A stretch of 64,000 bases of DNA from Fragilaria crotonensis (lineage: Eukaryota; Bacillariophyta; Fragilariophyceae; Fragilariales; Fragilariaceae), in NCBI GenBank assembly GCA_022925895.1, contig JAKSYS010000286.1, positions 1 to 64,000 of the forward strand, given 5' to 3'. Position 1 is the stretch's first letter. Each line of letters starts with the position of its first letter. Below the pieces are notes generated by a model. That model made no database searches and was not told the origin of the DNA. It was given only the letters and a program-made list of their open reading frames with translations. Positions 45,026 through 55,855 of this stretch are shown in pieces. The position numbers and the translations under genes were made by a program.

Positions 45026-47932
45026 AAGACATTTATCTTTAGGCCCCCCCTGAGAAGTACCGTGAATGTGTCAGTGAGAGAAATTGTAAGGTTGTGTTGG
45101 AATATAAACTGGCGAATGGATGTGATCCATGTTGGGGTCAGGTAGGATATTTGGATCCCTGGATACTCAAGGATGGGCTCCGACATGCCGGACTCGATTT
45201 GGGAGTATTTGACGTTGAGCAACATGAGTTTTCCCGCCTCTGTGTTTGAGTAGATCTCGTTTCTCATGTATTTCAGAGTTGAGATTCCTAACTCAGTTCG
45301 AAGGTCCAGCAGATCGAGTCCTCCGAGTTCCGCGGGGCCGTAACGTATTGCAGTTGGAAGTTTGGACGAGTAGCCGAGTTTTTGCAGCATCGCCGTTATC
45401 ACCTGTGTCTGTACTGGGCCAAGTTCTTCTTCGTCGATGGCGAGGCATGGCAGAACGTAGCGCATCGCGGGGGAGTACATTGTTTTATGGAAGGTTTGGA
45501 TGTCGCGTGGCGTTAACTTTGGGGGAACGTAGTCTGATGGCGAATCCGTCGGCTTTTGTTTTGAGAACTCGGAGTTGATCAGAGAAGTTTCCATCTGGAG
45601 CAAGGTATACTCCGAGTATTCTGCTGGCGTCACTAGTTTCCATCCTCCGGATGGTGGAAGGTTCTGTCGTTTGTCCTTGAGTTGCCATCATCAGAGTGGG
45701 GTCGTCGTGGTGAATCATTCGTAGCTGTGGTCTTCCTTTCTTCCAATCCCAGTACATCGTGTACCAGGAACATTTTGAGAGATTGAGTGCGCCGCCGGAG
45801 TAGAACAGTATCTTCTCCCAGGTCTGTGCGATATGGTTCAATTTGGCTATCATTGTCTCGAGTAATCATTCCTGGGTCAGTAAACCCAAAGGTGTCATCG
45901 ACAAACGCGTCGATGAGCCGATCGTGTCGTTCTGGTGAGTTCGGGGACTGGAAGCTCATACGTTCTGGTATAATTCTATCGAGGGTGTTCATCAGGACAA
46001 CAACGAGTGAGCCACACTGATGGAGATGCGCCGCTTCCTTGTCCTGTGCCAAATAGAGGTTCAAAGGTTGTACCGTGGTAGTTGCTTGCGGAGACGCCGT
46101 GCACAGTTTTGATTGTGTACTTCATGAGTTTCAGACAGTCGGCATGTGTTTGTACTGCTGTTTCTGGCATACCGCACCTGCGGGCGCGAGCATTCAAGGG
46201 CAACGATGATCCTATCGTAGCACGCGCTTGCGTCGTTATCGAATCTGGCTAGGTTGTGTTTGAGAACTCGACAGAGATCGGTGGTTAGTTGCGTCAACAT
46301 GATCGGGTCGGTTGCCTTCCGTTGTGGTATGGATCCGTGTTGCCCGTCATTGAGGAGTTTCATAGATACCGCTCGTTTTACGAGGCGCGATCCCCAAATT
46401 AGCTTTAGGAAGAAGTTGAAATCTGCCTCGAAGAGGTGGATGATGCGTAGGCGTGTGATTTTTGGTTGCCCTGGGTCCTTCTCGATTAGGATGTTGACTG
46501 CGTTGCACCATCGTCTTAGTGTCAGACCACCGTTGACGGTGATGTGCATGAACTGAGTAAAGCACTTGAGCAGGATCGGGTCGCGGATTAGGGCTTTGTA
46601 GTGTCCGAGGTGTCGCCCAGACGGTGAGGTAGATGTCGTCTCTTTCCACTTCTTAAAACCGTAGCTTACGTCATCTTCATTTATGTTTATCGATATCGCC
46701 TTATTTTCCTTCACAACATCCGGTAGTGCGAAGGAGGTCAAAAATTCGCGTAGTATGTCGTCTTGTCCGTGCCAGTGTGGTGGTATTGTTCCATACAGAA
46801 GTGCCGCCGAGTCTTTCGAGAGGCTGTTGAAGGATAACCCGCTGTGAATGATTCCATGTCCGCATGGAGATGCTGCAGCTGCCCGAAAAGAATTCCGATT
46901 ATATCGAAGAAGGTTACTTTCTATGGTATCTTTGTCGAGTATTGTGTCCCATATGATATCCTCTGGATCCGTTGACGAAAGGAAGTGCTGAAAGTTTTGT
47001 GGATATTCTGTGCTGTGTTTGTGTCTTGGAAGCATGAGTTTATCAAGGCCGCTGTTCAGATTTGGTTTGACGACCTGTCGGATGTTGCTGTACATGGTTC
47101 TGCACTGTTCTGACCGGATTGTGTTTCTGACTATTCCCGCCTTGTGTTTCGATTGCTTCATGGTTTCGGAGTTGGTGTCTGTCTCGTATTTGGCGAGGAG
47201 GTCAATGTAGCTGCTAAATCGAATGTCGATCGAGTTCTTCTGGCATTTCCTTAAGTGTGTTGCGGCACTGTTGAGGTTCGTTGTTACTTGGTCCAGAGTG
47301 AGTGCGACTGATCGGAGAGGCAGTACGAACTTCGTGTTGGATTGTTGAGCCAATTGTTCGATACGGTCGAAGGTGGTGGCGTAGTCCTCGTCGTGTTTCT
47401 CTTCTCTATATCTCAGTCTCCAGTATCGGTATAAAAGACCGGCGTCGCGGAGTATCGGAGACCATGCGTATGGTTTCCTGGGCTTTGTTATGATGCGTTC
47501 CGCGTTTGCCATTGCTCGCCCTTGGTCTTGATCCCATTGTTCAAGTTTCTTTTTAAGCTTGGATCTGGATAATGTGGTGTGCGTACTGAAGAGTTGCTGC
47601 ATTCGTTCCACCATCTTATGTTCCTTGTAATACTGTTTCATTGCCGCATGATATGCTTCCACCAGTTCTGGGTTTCCGGACTTAAGTGATCGCGATCGTG
47701 GAGATTCGATATTCTGCTTTGTCAGGGTTGGCCCAGTATCGTGTTGGGATCTATGTCTACAAACAGGCCCCTGTGATCGGATTGTGGACCGTCCAGATAT
47801 GACAAGGAACCGGAGCGCGTCATCGCCTGTAGGAATTGAGAGCATCCGAACATATGGTCTATCCTCCGTGCCTCTGAGCCGATATAGGTTGAAGGGGCTG
47901 GATGTTTCTCGTGAAGGTCGTGGAGGTCGCAA
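45022..47932 (-). pseudogene. LINE-C copy 2 reverse transcriptase
   Basis: The large frame 46061-47932 has the linker TLSRSKLKKKLEQWDQDQGR and KPYAWSPILRDAGLLYRYWR, then SPSGRHLGHYKALIRDPIL, RLRIIHLFEADFNFFLKLIW and motif A NDASACYDRII (~46210-46240). Motif B is split (FGTGQGSGASP in the frame 45976-46203) and motif C is DAFVDDTFGFTDPG (~45885, frame 45633-46064). GGALNLSKCSWYTMYWDW (~45750) and ELGGLDLLDLRTELGI (~45290) follow. All catalytic blocks are present, over at least four frames. Confidence 0.85.
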
Positions 47933-48803
47933 TTTCGTTGCAGGCGTTGAAGATCAAGATCGCCTGTTATCTGGGCGTTTGAGTCGAGCATAAGGATGAT
48001 GGAATGTCCTGATTGTTGGAGATGTGTGATCGCCGAGATAAGGTCCGTGATCATGATCTTTCGTGGTCGGGAGCCGTGAGGTTTTGAGATCGCCTGAGAT
48101 GTTCGTACTCTCGATTGAAAGCGCTCCCCACTGGTGAGGTGCTAATCGAGCCTGTGCAAACTCTGTATGCTGTTATGATGGAGAGGAATGTATTTGCTTT
48201 TCCCCGCAATGTGTGGCCACACCATCTGCCGAGACCGGTAGGGTCTAGTATGTGTTCTCCGTGCGACATGGGCACCAGAGTTCTGGTGGACATTGTGATT
48301 GATCCACCCGATTGGAATGTTTCCTTCTCGGGCACCGCATCGATAGCCTCTGTGGGAAAGCCGAATGAGACTTTTGCCGTTCCAAAGTGTTTGCCTGCTC
48401 TGGAGGAAAACAGCGTTCTGAGATGATGATGTTGCCATGCAGTGTTTGTTTCAGCCATACCAATTATATCGGCACCGATAGCCTGTGTGCTTGTCATATA
48501 GTAGTCGTAGTCCTCTCCTGTGAAGCTGTATGTAAGTCCCTTAACATTTTGAAAGAAGATCCGTATATCTTTGTCGTCTTTTTCGAGGTGTGAATCGCCG
48601 TAGGAGCTGTGTACGTCGATGGTGTCAGTTTTCCGATTGTGGTTGCGACCCGGTCTTAGATTGGGTATGGTGTCAGTATTAGTTGTAGTACGATTGATAT
48701 GAACATTTGTTTGATTGCTGAGATTTTGTGTTATAGTTACTTCTTGTGTTTCCGTCGTCGGCCTCATGTCCGCGAAGGGTGTCTCCGTCATGTTATCGGT
48801 CAT
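47722..48803 (-). pseudogene. LINE-C copy 2 ORF2 start and endonuclease
   Basis: ORF2 begins at ATG 48803-48801, sharing one base with the ORF1 TAA (TAATG). Endonuclease blocks: DIRIFFQNVKGLTYSFTGED (~48535), IGADIIGMAETNTAWQHHHL (~48450), DPTGLGRWCGHTLRGKANTF, then after a frameshift near 48055 ILMLDSNAQITGDLDL, EARRIDHMFGCSQFL and DGPQSDHRGLFVDIDP (SDH). The residues of an APE-like nuclease can be followed. Confidence 0.85.
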
Positions 48804-51375
48804 TATGTCTCCCCTTCGTCAGGTGTGCTATTTTCTTTGTATTGTGCACTTGGATCCTGATCGGGTTTGGGATTGTGGTTCTTTGTGATAGAGTCGAGGT
48901 TTCGGTTTTGTCGCCTCCTTTTCCCTTTCTGTTTTCTTGGCGAGGTGCCATGTTTTGTTGTGTCCAAAGATTGTACCGACATGTTGTCGGATTGATCGCT
49001 TGATGCAGTGGAATCGTCTTCGTCAGCATCTGTTGAGCCGGAGGAGCCTGCCAGAGATGTCATCATCTTAGTTAAATGAGCAAACGTTTGTCGAAATTCG
49101 GCAGCCTGTGCAGATGCTTCCTGTCTCATGCCCAGAATGTTTTCATTTGTTTCTTTCCGGAGTTCCAGAACATTCTGTGATGTATCTTTACAGAAGGTCA
49201 TCGTAGTGATCACTCGTTCTTCTAGATCGTCAAAACGTGTGTTCACGGCGAGGAAAGCCGCCTGATGTGCTCGGATGTCAATGTTCTGTTGTCGAATAAC
49301 GCTTTCCAATTCGTGGAAACGTTGTTGAGTCGCCAGCGACTTAGTCATGAGTGAGTTTGTGGTGCTTGTGTCCGTCATGGATTGTTGAGTGGTGCTTTCT
49401 AACCGTTGCTGTGTATCCTTCTTTGTTTGGAATCGAGGGGTCAAATCTGGAAACTCTCTTTGTGCAGTGTCCGAATATCGTTTGGTCTGGGATTCCATGC
49501 TTGGTGGTCGATATGTTGGTGTCGGTGATGTGTTGTTTGGAGGTTGCCGGATGGATGGAGGTGCGTTTTCCCACGTGGTAGTTGTGCTGAGGCCCTTGAT
49601 TAGATTGAGATTGTGGTTTGCTGCCGCTGTCGGTACGTAAATCTCCGCTGGGTGGGCTTGAGCGATTCTTTCCGCAAAGTGGTTTTCTCGTAGGCTGAAC
49701 GGAGAGATGCTTTCTTTGTAGATTGCGAGAGCTTGTCTTGCGCGATTCAGGTTTTCTACCGGCACCAGGAGGTGAGCCCTTTGATTGTCCCCACCGTTCT
49801 CGGCATCGCACCTTAGACTGTTGCCCTCCTCGTCGAGCAGTGTTTTGGCCCAGAGTCTTGCTGTCCTTAGGATGTTGCCTTCCGTGCGATATTCCGTTCG
49901 TACTCTATCAATATTTTGTACCACTGGTGATAGGGAGAGGCATCTGAGACTGGTCACAAAATCCGAATGGGTTTGAAAAATTGCATCCACCTCGTCAGTC
50001 GACATTTTTGAGATTAGTAGTCTTCCAAGGAACACTGAGGTTTCGGTGCCATTTAGATATGTTGAGAGGATCTCAGTTAGGGCGCCCACATGGTTTTCGC
50101 CGCATTTAACAATAAGATGAGGAACTGTTCGGCCCGTTGGCGTTTTCCTAAAGAGAAAGATGTCAAAGAAGGGAGTCGCTGGGGGTAATTTTCGTCGGAG
50201 TTCTTTGAGATAGAAGAATCGTTGGGTGAAGGTGGGGTGTTTGAAGAAGATGTATCCTGCCGTGGTGATCTCCCCGCTATCGCTGGAGGCGTTGGAGATG
50301 CTGAGTTCAACGTGGTGGTGATCGAGTACGTTTGGTATCCGGATTTTTAACCACTTGCTTGGCCCTGTCGGAAGACAAAGTCTGAAGCTGAAGACAAACG
50401 TTCTGGCGGCGCCAATGGGAAGAGTCCGTTTTCCTAGGTAGTCGGAGAGGTTGTCGGGTGTCAAGTCGATGAATGGGATAGCTGGTGCTGCTCCTGATTC
50501 TGTTTTCCAGGGATAAATGACTGAGTCTTTTGCCGTTCCCAATATATAGTGGATTAGGTCAGTTGCTTCGTAGTTCCATTGAGTGATGTCGTCTGTGAGT
50601 TCTTCGTACTTTGCTGGTTTCCATTTGACTGTGATCCTGATCGTGCCGTCGTTGATCTGTACGAAGGAGTTGTCAGGTTCCGTGGTGGTTTGTTGGGTCA
50701 CGACTGGGGAGTTTCCATGCTGAATTGAGTTTATCTGTGTAGTGGTTTTCGTCGGGAGGATGGTTTCGGTCGTTCTGGGGAGGCAGGAAGCGGTGTCTGT
50801 GTTGCGTCTGTGTTTTGTCGTGGTCTGTTTTTAGCTCCAACTACTTGCCATTCGATTGCTGGGAGTTTGCCGTCCGTGCTTGCGTCGAAATCCATAAAGT
50901 CTGGCTCTTCATAGATCAGTCTCGCATTTCTTGGATCGGTTGTGTCAGGGGTGAGAGCTGATGGTAGATTGTTCAGGAGGTATGGGCGGGCGATGTCGAT
51001 TGCCCACCTCTCGAGTTTCTCTGGCATGTCAAGCGCTCTGTTCAGGTGGTAGGAGTAGACGTTCCAGATGAAGGTAAGCGCGTCCACCTCTATCTCTTTC
51101 ATGCGTTCCCACTGTGTTTCAAACTGGAAGCAGTGATCATATGCATGGTAGCCGAAGGTGATGTAGCGTTCCCATGTCGAAGGGTTTCCTACCTTTTGGT
51201 ATGCAAAGTCATTTTCCTTGCGGAGAGTCATAGTGGTGCCGTTTATGAACGCTTCGGGGAATTGTCTCGGGGTTTCGATCCAGTCTTCGGTGTTAAACGC
51301 GTACTTAGGGTCAGTGATGTCAATGCCATTAGGATGGCTACCAAGGGGCGGTGGAGGTCCCGTTCCAATGGACAT
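48803..51375 (-). pseudogene. LINE-C copy 2 ORF1
   Basis: Start ATG at 51375 (MSIGTGPPPPLGS). The first frame ends at 50731; the second, open without an ATG, runs on to 48803. In copy 1 the two are one frame, so a single indel near 50740-50800 splits ORF1 here. The second part has DGTIRITVKWKPAKYEEL, a folded-looking middle (TTAGYIFFKHPTFTQRFFYL), a Gln/Glu coiled-coil region (RFHELESVIRQQNIDI) and a Ser/Asp then Lys/Arg-rich end (RKQKGKRRRQNRN) that could bind nucleic acid. No known ORF1 fold is recognised. Confidence 0.75.
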
Positions 51376-51403
51376 GGTGGTACGTGACAACTTCTTACAG
51401 TCG

Positions 51404-54400
51404 CTACGAGAAAACGGTTGACGGACGGTTCGTTATTATCGAATTTTTTAGTAAGAAATTGTGTAGGTGATGCTCAAGTACACCGTTCGTCTCCCAGTTG
51501 TCAACTTCTGCACCATAGATTCGATCCTCCAACGTTCGACAGCCACCGAAAAGGTAACACACTCCCATATTTGCAGGATGTCCAGTCGTCGTCTCATTCG
51601 ATATCGATAATTCTCGTTCCCGTAGGAATCCAATCAACGGTGCCAACCCTGTTCCTGGACCAATCATAATTACTGACGACTCGACAGTTTTGGGTCCACG
51701 GAACGTGGATTGTCGAATGGATATCTTGGCCTTGTCCACTGTCGGTCTCAGGCGTGCCAAATAATTGGAGCAGACACCATCAATACTCACGCCTTCAGAT
51801 GTCTTGGTGTGCACCACTCCGACACTGATCGATACAAGCGATGGGTCGTCACACGGAGATGATGATATGGAGTAGTAGCGTTCGCGTAATTTCGGAAGCA
51901 GAACCAACACATCGGCAAGCCGGATCAGCGGACCCTGTCCCTTTACTACACCGCCAACACACAACAGTGCCTTGAAGCTCTCCAGGAAATGAATGATGGA
52001 AGGATAGCGAGCCAAGAACATCGCCATGCCTTCGTCCCTCGTGGACGCATTCGAGGACGTTACGGTATCGCAAAGCTTGGCGAGTGTTTCCCTTTGCACA
52101 GAGAGGTGATGAGAGAGATCTCCCTCAGGTACCTTTTTCAAGGATGCCATGATCAAGGAGGCATAGGAATCAAGTGTAGACTCGTTGATGGAAAAGTCCA
52201 CCGACGTTTGCAAGGCGGATGCCAAGGTTGCAGGGGTTTGAAAAGATAGCACAGCCGGAAACGTTGCTCCGCCTTCCGTTGTTTCAATAATCATTGGCTG
52301 CTGCAGTTGCCGGTAGATCGCCTCAATCCGCTTTCCAGAATCCTCGGCTGCGCCCACGAGCTCCTCTTCAAAGCAGGTCACGAAGCGAATGACATTATCA
52401 AAGGAATTCATTGGACTGACTGCCAAATGGTCGCCTGCCAGATACGTGACGCCATCTGGAAGTTTGAATGTCACCTTCCTCGTCGATCGGAAAGAAATAT
52501 CGCCACCGAACAGCAACTCTTCGTTTGCAACTACGTCGCATCCGTCTCCGTCTAACGACGCTATCCTCTCATTTGATTTCAGCCAAGAAATTCGGTGAAC
52601 GGGTGGCGTCATTGCGGCTGGATTTCTGCTGGCAAGGACTTTGGCCACGTGTTCGGGCAAAATGAGCCGTTCCACGAGGTGGATCCACGCTGCGATCGGG
52701 GCCGTGGAGCCGTGAGCATCGTCGACCTTCTTGAGTGGCATCAGAGAAGTCCCCCCAGCTTTCTCCAGCAGTGCTTGCAGCCGTATTCCAGCCGCGCAGA
52801 AGTCAGGGTAGGCGGACGACCCTACGGCACAAACTGCAAACTTGGAGCCACCCAGAGCATGCGCCTTGATCGGTGTCGTCGCAAATACGTCCGCGTTGGA
52901 TGGAAACTCTCCTCGGTTGAATGTTGAACAAATGGACAACACATGAGTGAAATTTTCTTCCTTTACAATCGCCAATCCAGAGACATCGTTCAAGGACAGC
53001 ACGGTAGGCTTCAAAAGTCGCAACGTCCGGGATAACTTATGTGCAGCAGCCTCGGCGGTTCCAGTTTGGGAGCCGAACACAATGAGTACACGCGGAATTT
53101 CGAAATCCTCACCGGCATCTGAAGTGCAACTATACGTCTCCGATGATTCCAAGTTCAATGGGCTTGACTTGCCGCGAGCCAAGTTGCATACCATCCACGG
53201 TTCACTGCTGTACTCATACTGCGGAGCAACGAAGAAATCTCGCATCTCGTGGTGCCAAGTGGCATTAGTGGGGCCTACAAGACCCCCGATCCAGCTCCAT
53301 TGTGCCGGGCATTCTCGGCCTTGCTCGCGCTCGCGTTTTGTATGGACCAGGAAGGACTTCCCAACCGCGCATGGGTCCACCATTGAAAAGCCTGCCTTGG
53401 CAAATGAATGAAGCACGGCGACTTGCACCTCATGTTGTACTCGCATCTCGAGCATGCGCTCCTGTGGATCCAGCTGCATTGCCTTGGCCCACCGTTCCTC
53501 CACATGATAGCGCTCCATAAGGTTCCTGACAATCTCGATGGACACAAACCAACCGTTGAAAGGGCAGCAGTTGTACATGACTCCACCGAGATTCATGGCA
53601 AAATTTGAAATGGCTGGCACAGCTGTCCAACGCAAGTTGAGCTCCTTGATTGCTGCACACTTCGGGTGCTCAATTTTGACTTCCTGAACCCATTGCTCCG
53701 GCAACTGGTAAACGTATGGCCTGTGGGTTCCTGGGATCTTCAAGACTATCGGCAACACATCAAAAGCAGACTTTGTTTCTGGTGGCGTCCAAAGACCTTG
53801 CTTGACAAGATATTCCGTGAACTCCAAGTTGGCAGGGTCGCCGAGGATGCCATCTCGATTGGCTTCCGCATGAGACTCTCCATCGGGCAGCTTGTACCCT
53901 GCGTATCGGACAAACTGAGAAGACCAGAATCTCAAGCCCCACGTCTCGCGGGGCGCTCTGGGACGAAATACAGTCATTACAGATTGAATGTTCGTGCCAC
54001 ACGTTGCAACGCGAAGGTGCTCCTCCACCTCCTTAAAAATTGCCTCAGGGCGCGAGATGTGGCGACAGTCTCGAACTACCAGAGTATTCCAGGCGATTCG
54101 ACCGATGCACTTTGCAGAGTTCCTCCACGCAAGCCGAGCTCCGATTTCCAGCTCTTCAGACGTGTGAACATACGTTCCGGTGGCAGCAATCTCCATGTTG
54201 ACTTCCCAAAGGCGGTTTTCTAGCCGGCTATCGTTCCATTGCAGCTCAGAGGCCACGGCTTTAAAGAACTCCTCTGCTTCCAGGCAAAGCTTTTCTTCGC
54301 ACTGCATAGGATGCGACACCATCGCCATTATCTCCGTGTAAAGATCAGCGAAGGCACAGCCTAACTCGTCGGCGCTACAATCGAAGTCTTCGCCTAGGCA

Positions 54401-55855
54401 GAGCTGTTCTTCCTGTTCGAATAAGGGCTGCAAGGTCTGAATGAGCAGTCCACCGATGATCGGAAAACTCGCTGTTGGAATCTTCATCCGGCGCTGCATT
54501 TCTCCTAAATGCGTCATTACGTCTCGAAAGGACGACGTCCCAAGACCGATCTCGTTGATGGATGCGACGAGTAGATCGAGCGCCATAATCAAATGAAGGG
54601 CCATTGAATCCATGTCGGTGTCCACAAAGAAGTCCATCAATTCAGGGCGGTTGGTGAGAAGCTCTCTGTAGAAAGACTCGCAGAGCATGGCCTTGCTTGC
54701 AGAGGAGGAACTTATGCGAGTCCAGAAGCGTGGGACGCAGACGGTAAAGAGAGGTTCGTTGAGTTTCTTTCGAAATTCAACGCTTGCTTGAATGGCTGCT
54801 TTCGCAATATGAGCGCTGACAAACATCGAATACGCGCATTCTGGTTTCAGTTTCAGGAGATCCTCTTCGTCAACATCGTTTGAGTACGGTGAATGAGTTT
54901 GCATTGCCCATAGGAAAGCCTCACAGAAGTGGACCCATTGGGAAGGCTGGATTCCGCAGCGAGCAAACGTCCTGAGGTATTCCTCAGCGGTACCATGGAT
55001 CAGTCCAAGTCGACTCATCATTGGGCTGTTGCTCTGCGTATCATGATACTGGAGGTCGTCGTTGATGGGGCGATACGCCTCGCGCTGAACGATTTGCGAG
55101 TGCGGGCACAATGAGCGGACGGAAGCATCCAGCAATCCCATGAGAAGCTTCTGACCATGTGAGACGCGGGTGCCTAGCAGCACAGTCAATGGGTCGGTGC
55201 TAAACTCCAACAGATCGGTTGCTTTTATTAACAGATCATCACTTGCGTTTACTTCGTCGCTTACTCCTTCGAGTGCATCAAGAGCGCATAGAAGACGCCA
55301 TCTGTTGAAAAGCGCTTCACTGAACATGGTGGGGAAAGCCAATACCTTGTTCCATCCTTCCATGATTACCACAGCATCCGCTTTGCTGAGTTGGCTGGAG
55401 GAACCGTACTGCCGTTCGAGAGTCTTGAGGCAGCGATCAGCTTCCTCTTTTAGTTTTTTTTCGGCTGCTTGATGGTCGCCCATACTGCTGGCGAGCACTG
55501 ATGGCTCATGTGTATTACCGTGATTCGTGACATGACAAGGATGAGAAATTTTGGGCAAGAATTGCCGGCTTGCCGCCGTTCGTTCACTTTCATCCTCGGT
55601 TAGTGAGGTTTGCTGACTATTATCAGAATCAAGGCTATCATCATCAAGAGAGTCATTCCTTAGAAGCGCTGATTTACGCGCCGAATCTCTTGTTGGAACG
55701 TCTTGGGATGTGTGTGTTTTTCTTGGAGTACTTGGCAACTTTGAAGGGAGTATTTCTGAGCTTGAGTTTGAAACGTGCTGTAAAGACGACTTCGGATTGT
55801 AACCGTGTCCAGCCTCGGATGGCCCTCCTGATTCGGCTGACTGACAGGAACCCAT
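51404..55855 (-). CDS. NOS: Nitric oxide synthase (globin-like / oxygenase / reductase), truncated by a LINE
   Basis: NOS makes NO and citrulline from arginine, O2 and NADPH. ATG at 55855; no intron. Residues 1-6 MGSCQS fit N-myristoylation (Gly2, Ser6) with Cys4 free for palmitoylation. Residues ~155-360 and ~380-520 resemble two globin folds. The oxygenase (~540-890) has the haem Cys583 in WRNSAKCIGRIAW, GLRFWSSQFVRYAGY, FNGWFVSIEI (arginine-binding Glu774) and WHHEMRDFF. A linker of only ~30 residues, without an obvious calmodulin helix, leads to the FMN domain (RVLIVFGSQTGTAEAA, ~921), then FAD/NADPH regions (RERYYSISSS, IMIGPGTGLAPLIGFLRERE). Codon 1464 enters the LINE target duplication; the last ~20 codons (to PSTVFS) are LINE sequence, so the NADPH end is lost from this frame. 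Confidence 0.95.
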   Translation of the reverse strand: MGSCQSAESGGPSEAGHGYNPKSSLQHVSNSSSEILPSKLPSTPRKTHTSQDVPTRDSARKSALLRNDSLDDDSLDSDNSQQTSLTEDESERTAASRQFLPKISHPCHVTNHGNTHEPSVLASSMGDHQAAEKKLKEEADRCLKTLERQYGSSSQLSKADAVVIMEGWNKVLAFPTMFSEALFNRWRLLCALDALEGVSDEVNASDDLLIKATDLLEFSTDPLTVLLGTRVSHGQKLLMGLLDASVRSLCPHSQIVQREAYRPINDDLQYHDTQSNSPMMSRLGLIHGTAEEYLRTFARCGIQPSQWVHFCEAFLWAMQTHSPYSNDVDEEDLLKLKPECAYSMFVSAHIAKAAIQASVEFRKKLNEPLFTVCVPRFWTRISSSSASKAMLCESFYRELLTNRPELMDFFVDTDMDSMALHLIMALDLLVASINEIGLGTSSFRDVMTHLGEMQRRMKIPTASFPIIGGLLIQTLQPLFEQEEQLCLGEDFDCSADELGCAFADLYTEIMAMVSHPMQCEEKLCLEAEEFFKAVASELQWNDSRLENRLWEVNMEIAATGTYVHTSEELEIGARLAWRNSAKCIGRIAWNTLVVRDCRHISRPEAIFKEVEEHLRVATCGTNIQSVMTVFRPRAPRETWGLRFWSSQFVRYAGYKLPDGESHAEANRDGILGDPANLEFTEYLVKQGLWTPPETKSAFDVLPIVLKIPGTHRPYVYQLPEQWVQEVKIEHPKCAAIKELNLRWTAVPAISNFAMNLGGVMYNCCPFNGWFVSIEIVRNLMERYHVEERWAKAMQLDPQERMLEMRVQHEVQVAVLHSFAKAGFSMVDPCAVGKSFLVHTKREREQGRECPAQWSWIGGLVGPTNATWHHEMRDFFVAPQYEYSSEPWMVCNLARGKSSPLNLESSETYSCTSDAGEDFEIPRVLIVFGSQTGTAEAAAHKLSRTLRLLKPTVLSLNDVSGLAIVKEENFTHVLSICSTFNRGEFPSNADVFATTPIKAHALGGSKFAVCAVGSSAYPDFCAAGIRLQALLEKAGGTSLMPLKKVDDAHGSTAPIAAWIHLVERLILPEHVAKVLASRNPAAMTPPVHRISWLKSNERIASLDGDGCDVVANEELLFGGDISFRSTRKVTFKLPDGVTYLAGDHLAVSPMNSFDNVIRFVTCFEEELVGAAEDSGKRIEAIYRQLQQPMIIETTEGGATFPAVLSFQTPATLASALQTSVDFSINESTLDSYASLIMASLKKVPEGDLSHHLSVQRETLAKLCDTVTSSNASTRDEGMAMFLARYPSIIHFLESFKALLCVGGVVKGQGPLIRLADVLVLLPKLRERYYSISSSPCDDPSLVSISVGVVHTKTSEGVSIDGVCSNYLARLRPTVDKAKISIRQSTFRGPKTVESSVIMIGPGTGLAPLIGFLRERELSISNETTTGHPANMGVCYLFGGCRTLEDRIYGAEVDNWETNGVLEHHLHNFLLKNSIITNRPSTVFS
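51466..51480. repeat. Target site duplication of LINE-C copy 2, right copy
   Basis: GGTGATGCTCAAGTA, identical to 42825-42839. Confidence 0.95.

Larger units (their letters stand above)
42840..51465 (-). mobile_element. LINE-C copy 2: full-length non-LTR retrotransposon inserted in NOS
   Basis: 8626 bp between two perfect 15-bp duplications. Reading on the minus strand: short 5' leader (51376-51465), ORF1 (51375-48803), ORF2 with endonuclease, RT, RNase H and CCHC knuckle (48803-43273), then ~430 bp of 3' sequence. Length and both ends suggest a complete insertion. The 3' end on the element strand is ...TTCGTTTTACATTTTTTT, a T tract and not poly(A). ORF1 has one frameshift and ORF2 at least six. 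ORF1 and ORF2 meet at TAATG. Confidence 0.93.
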
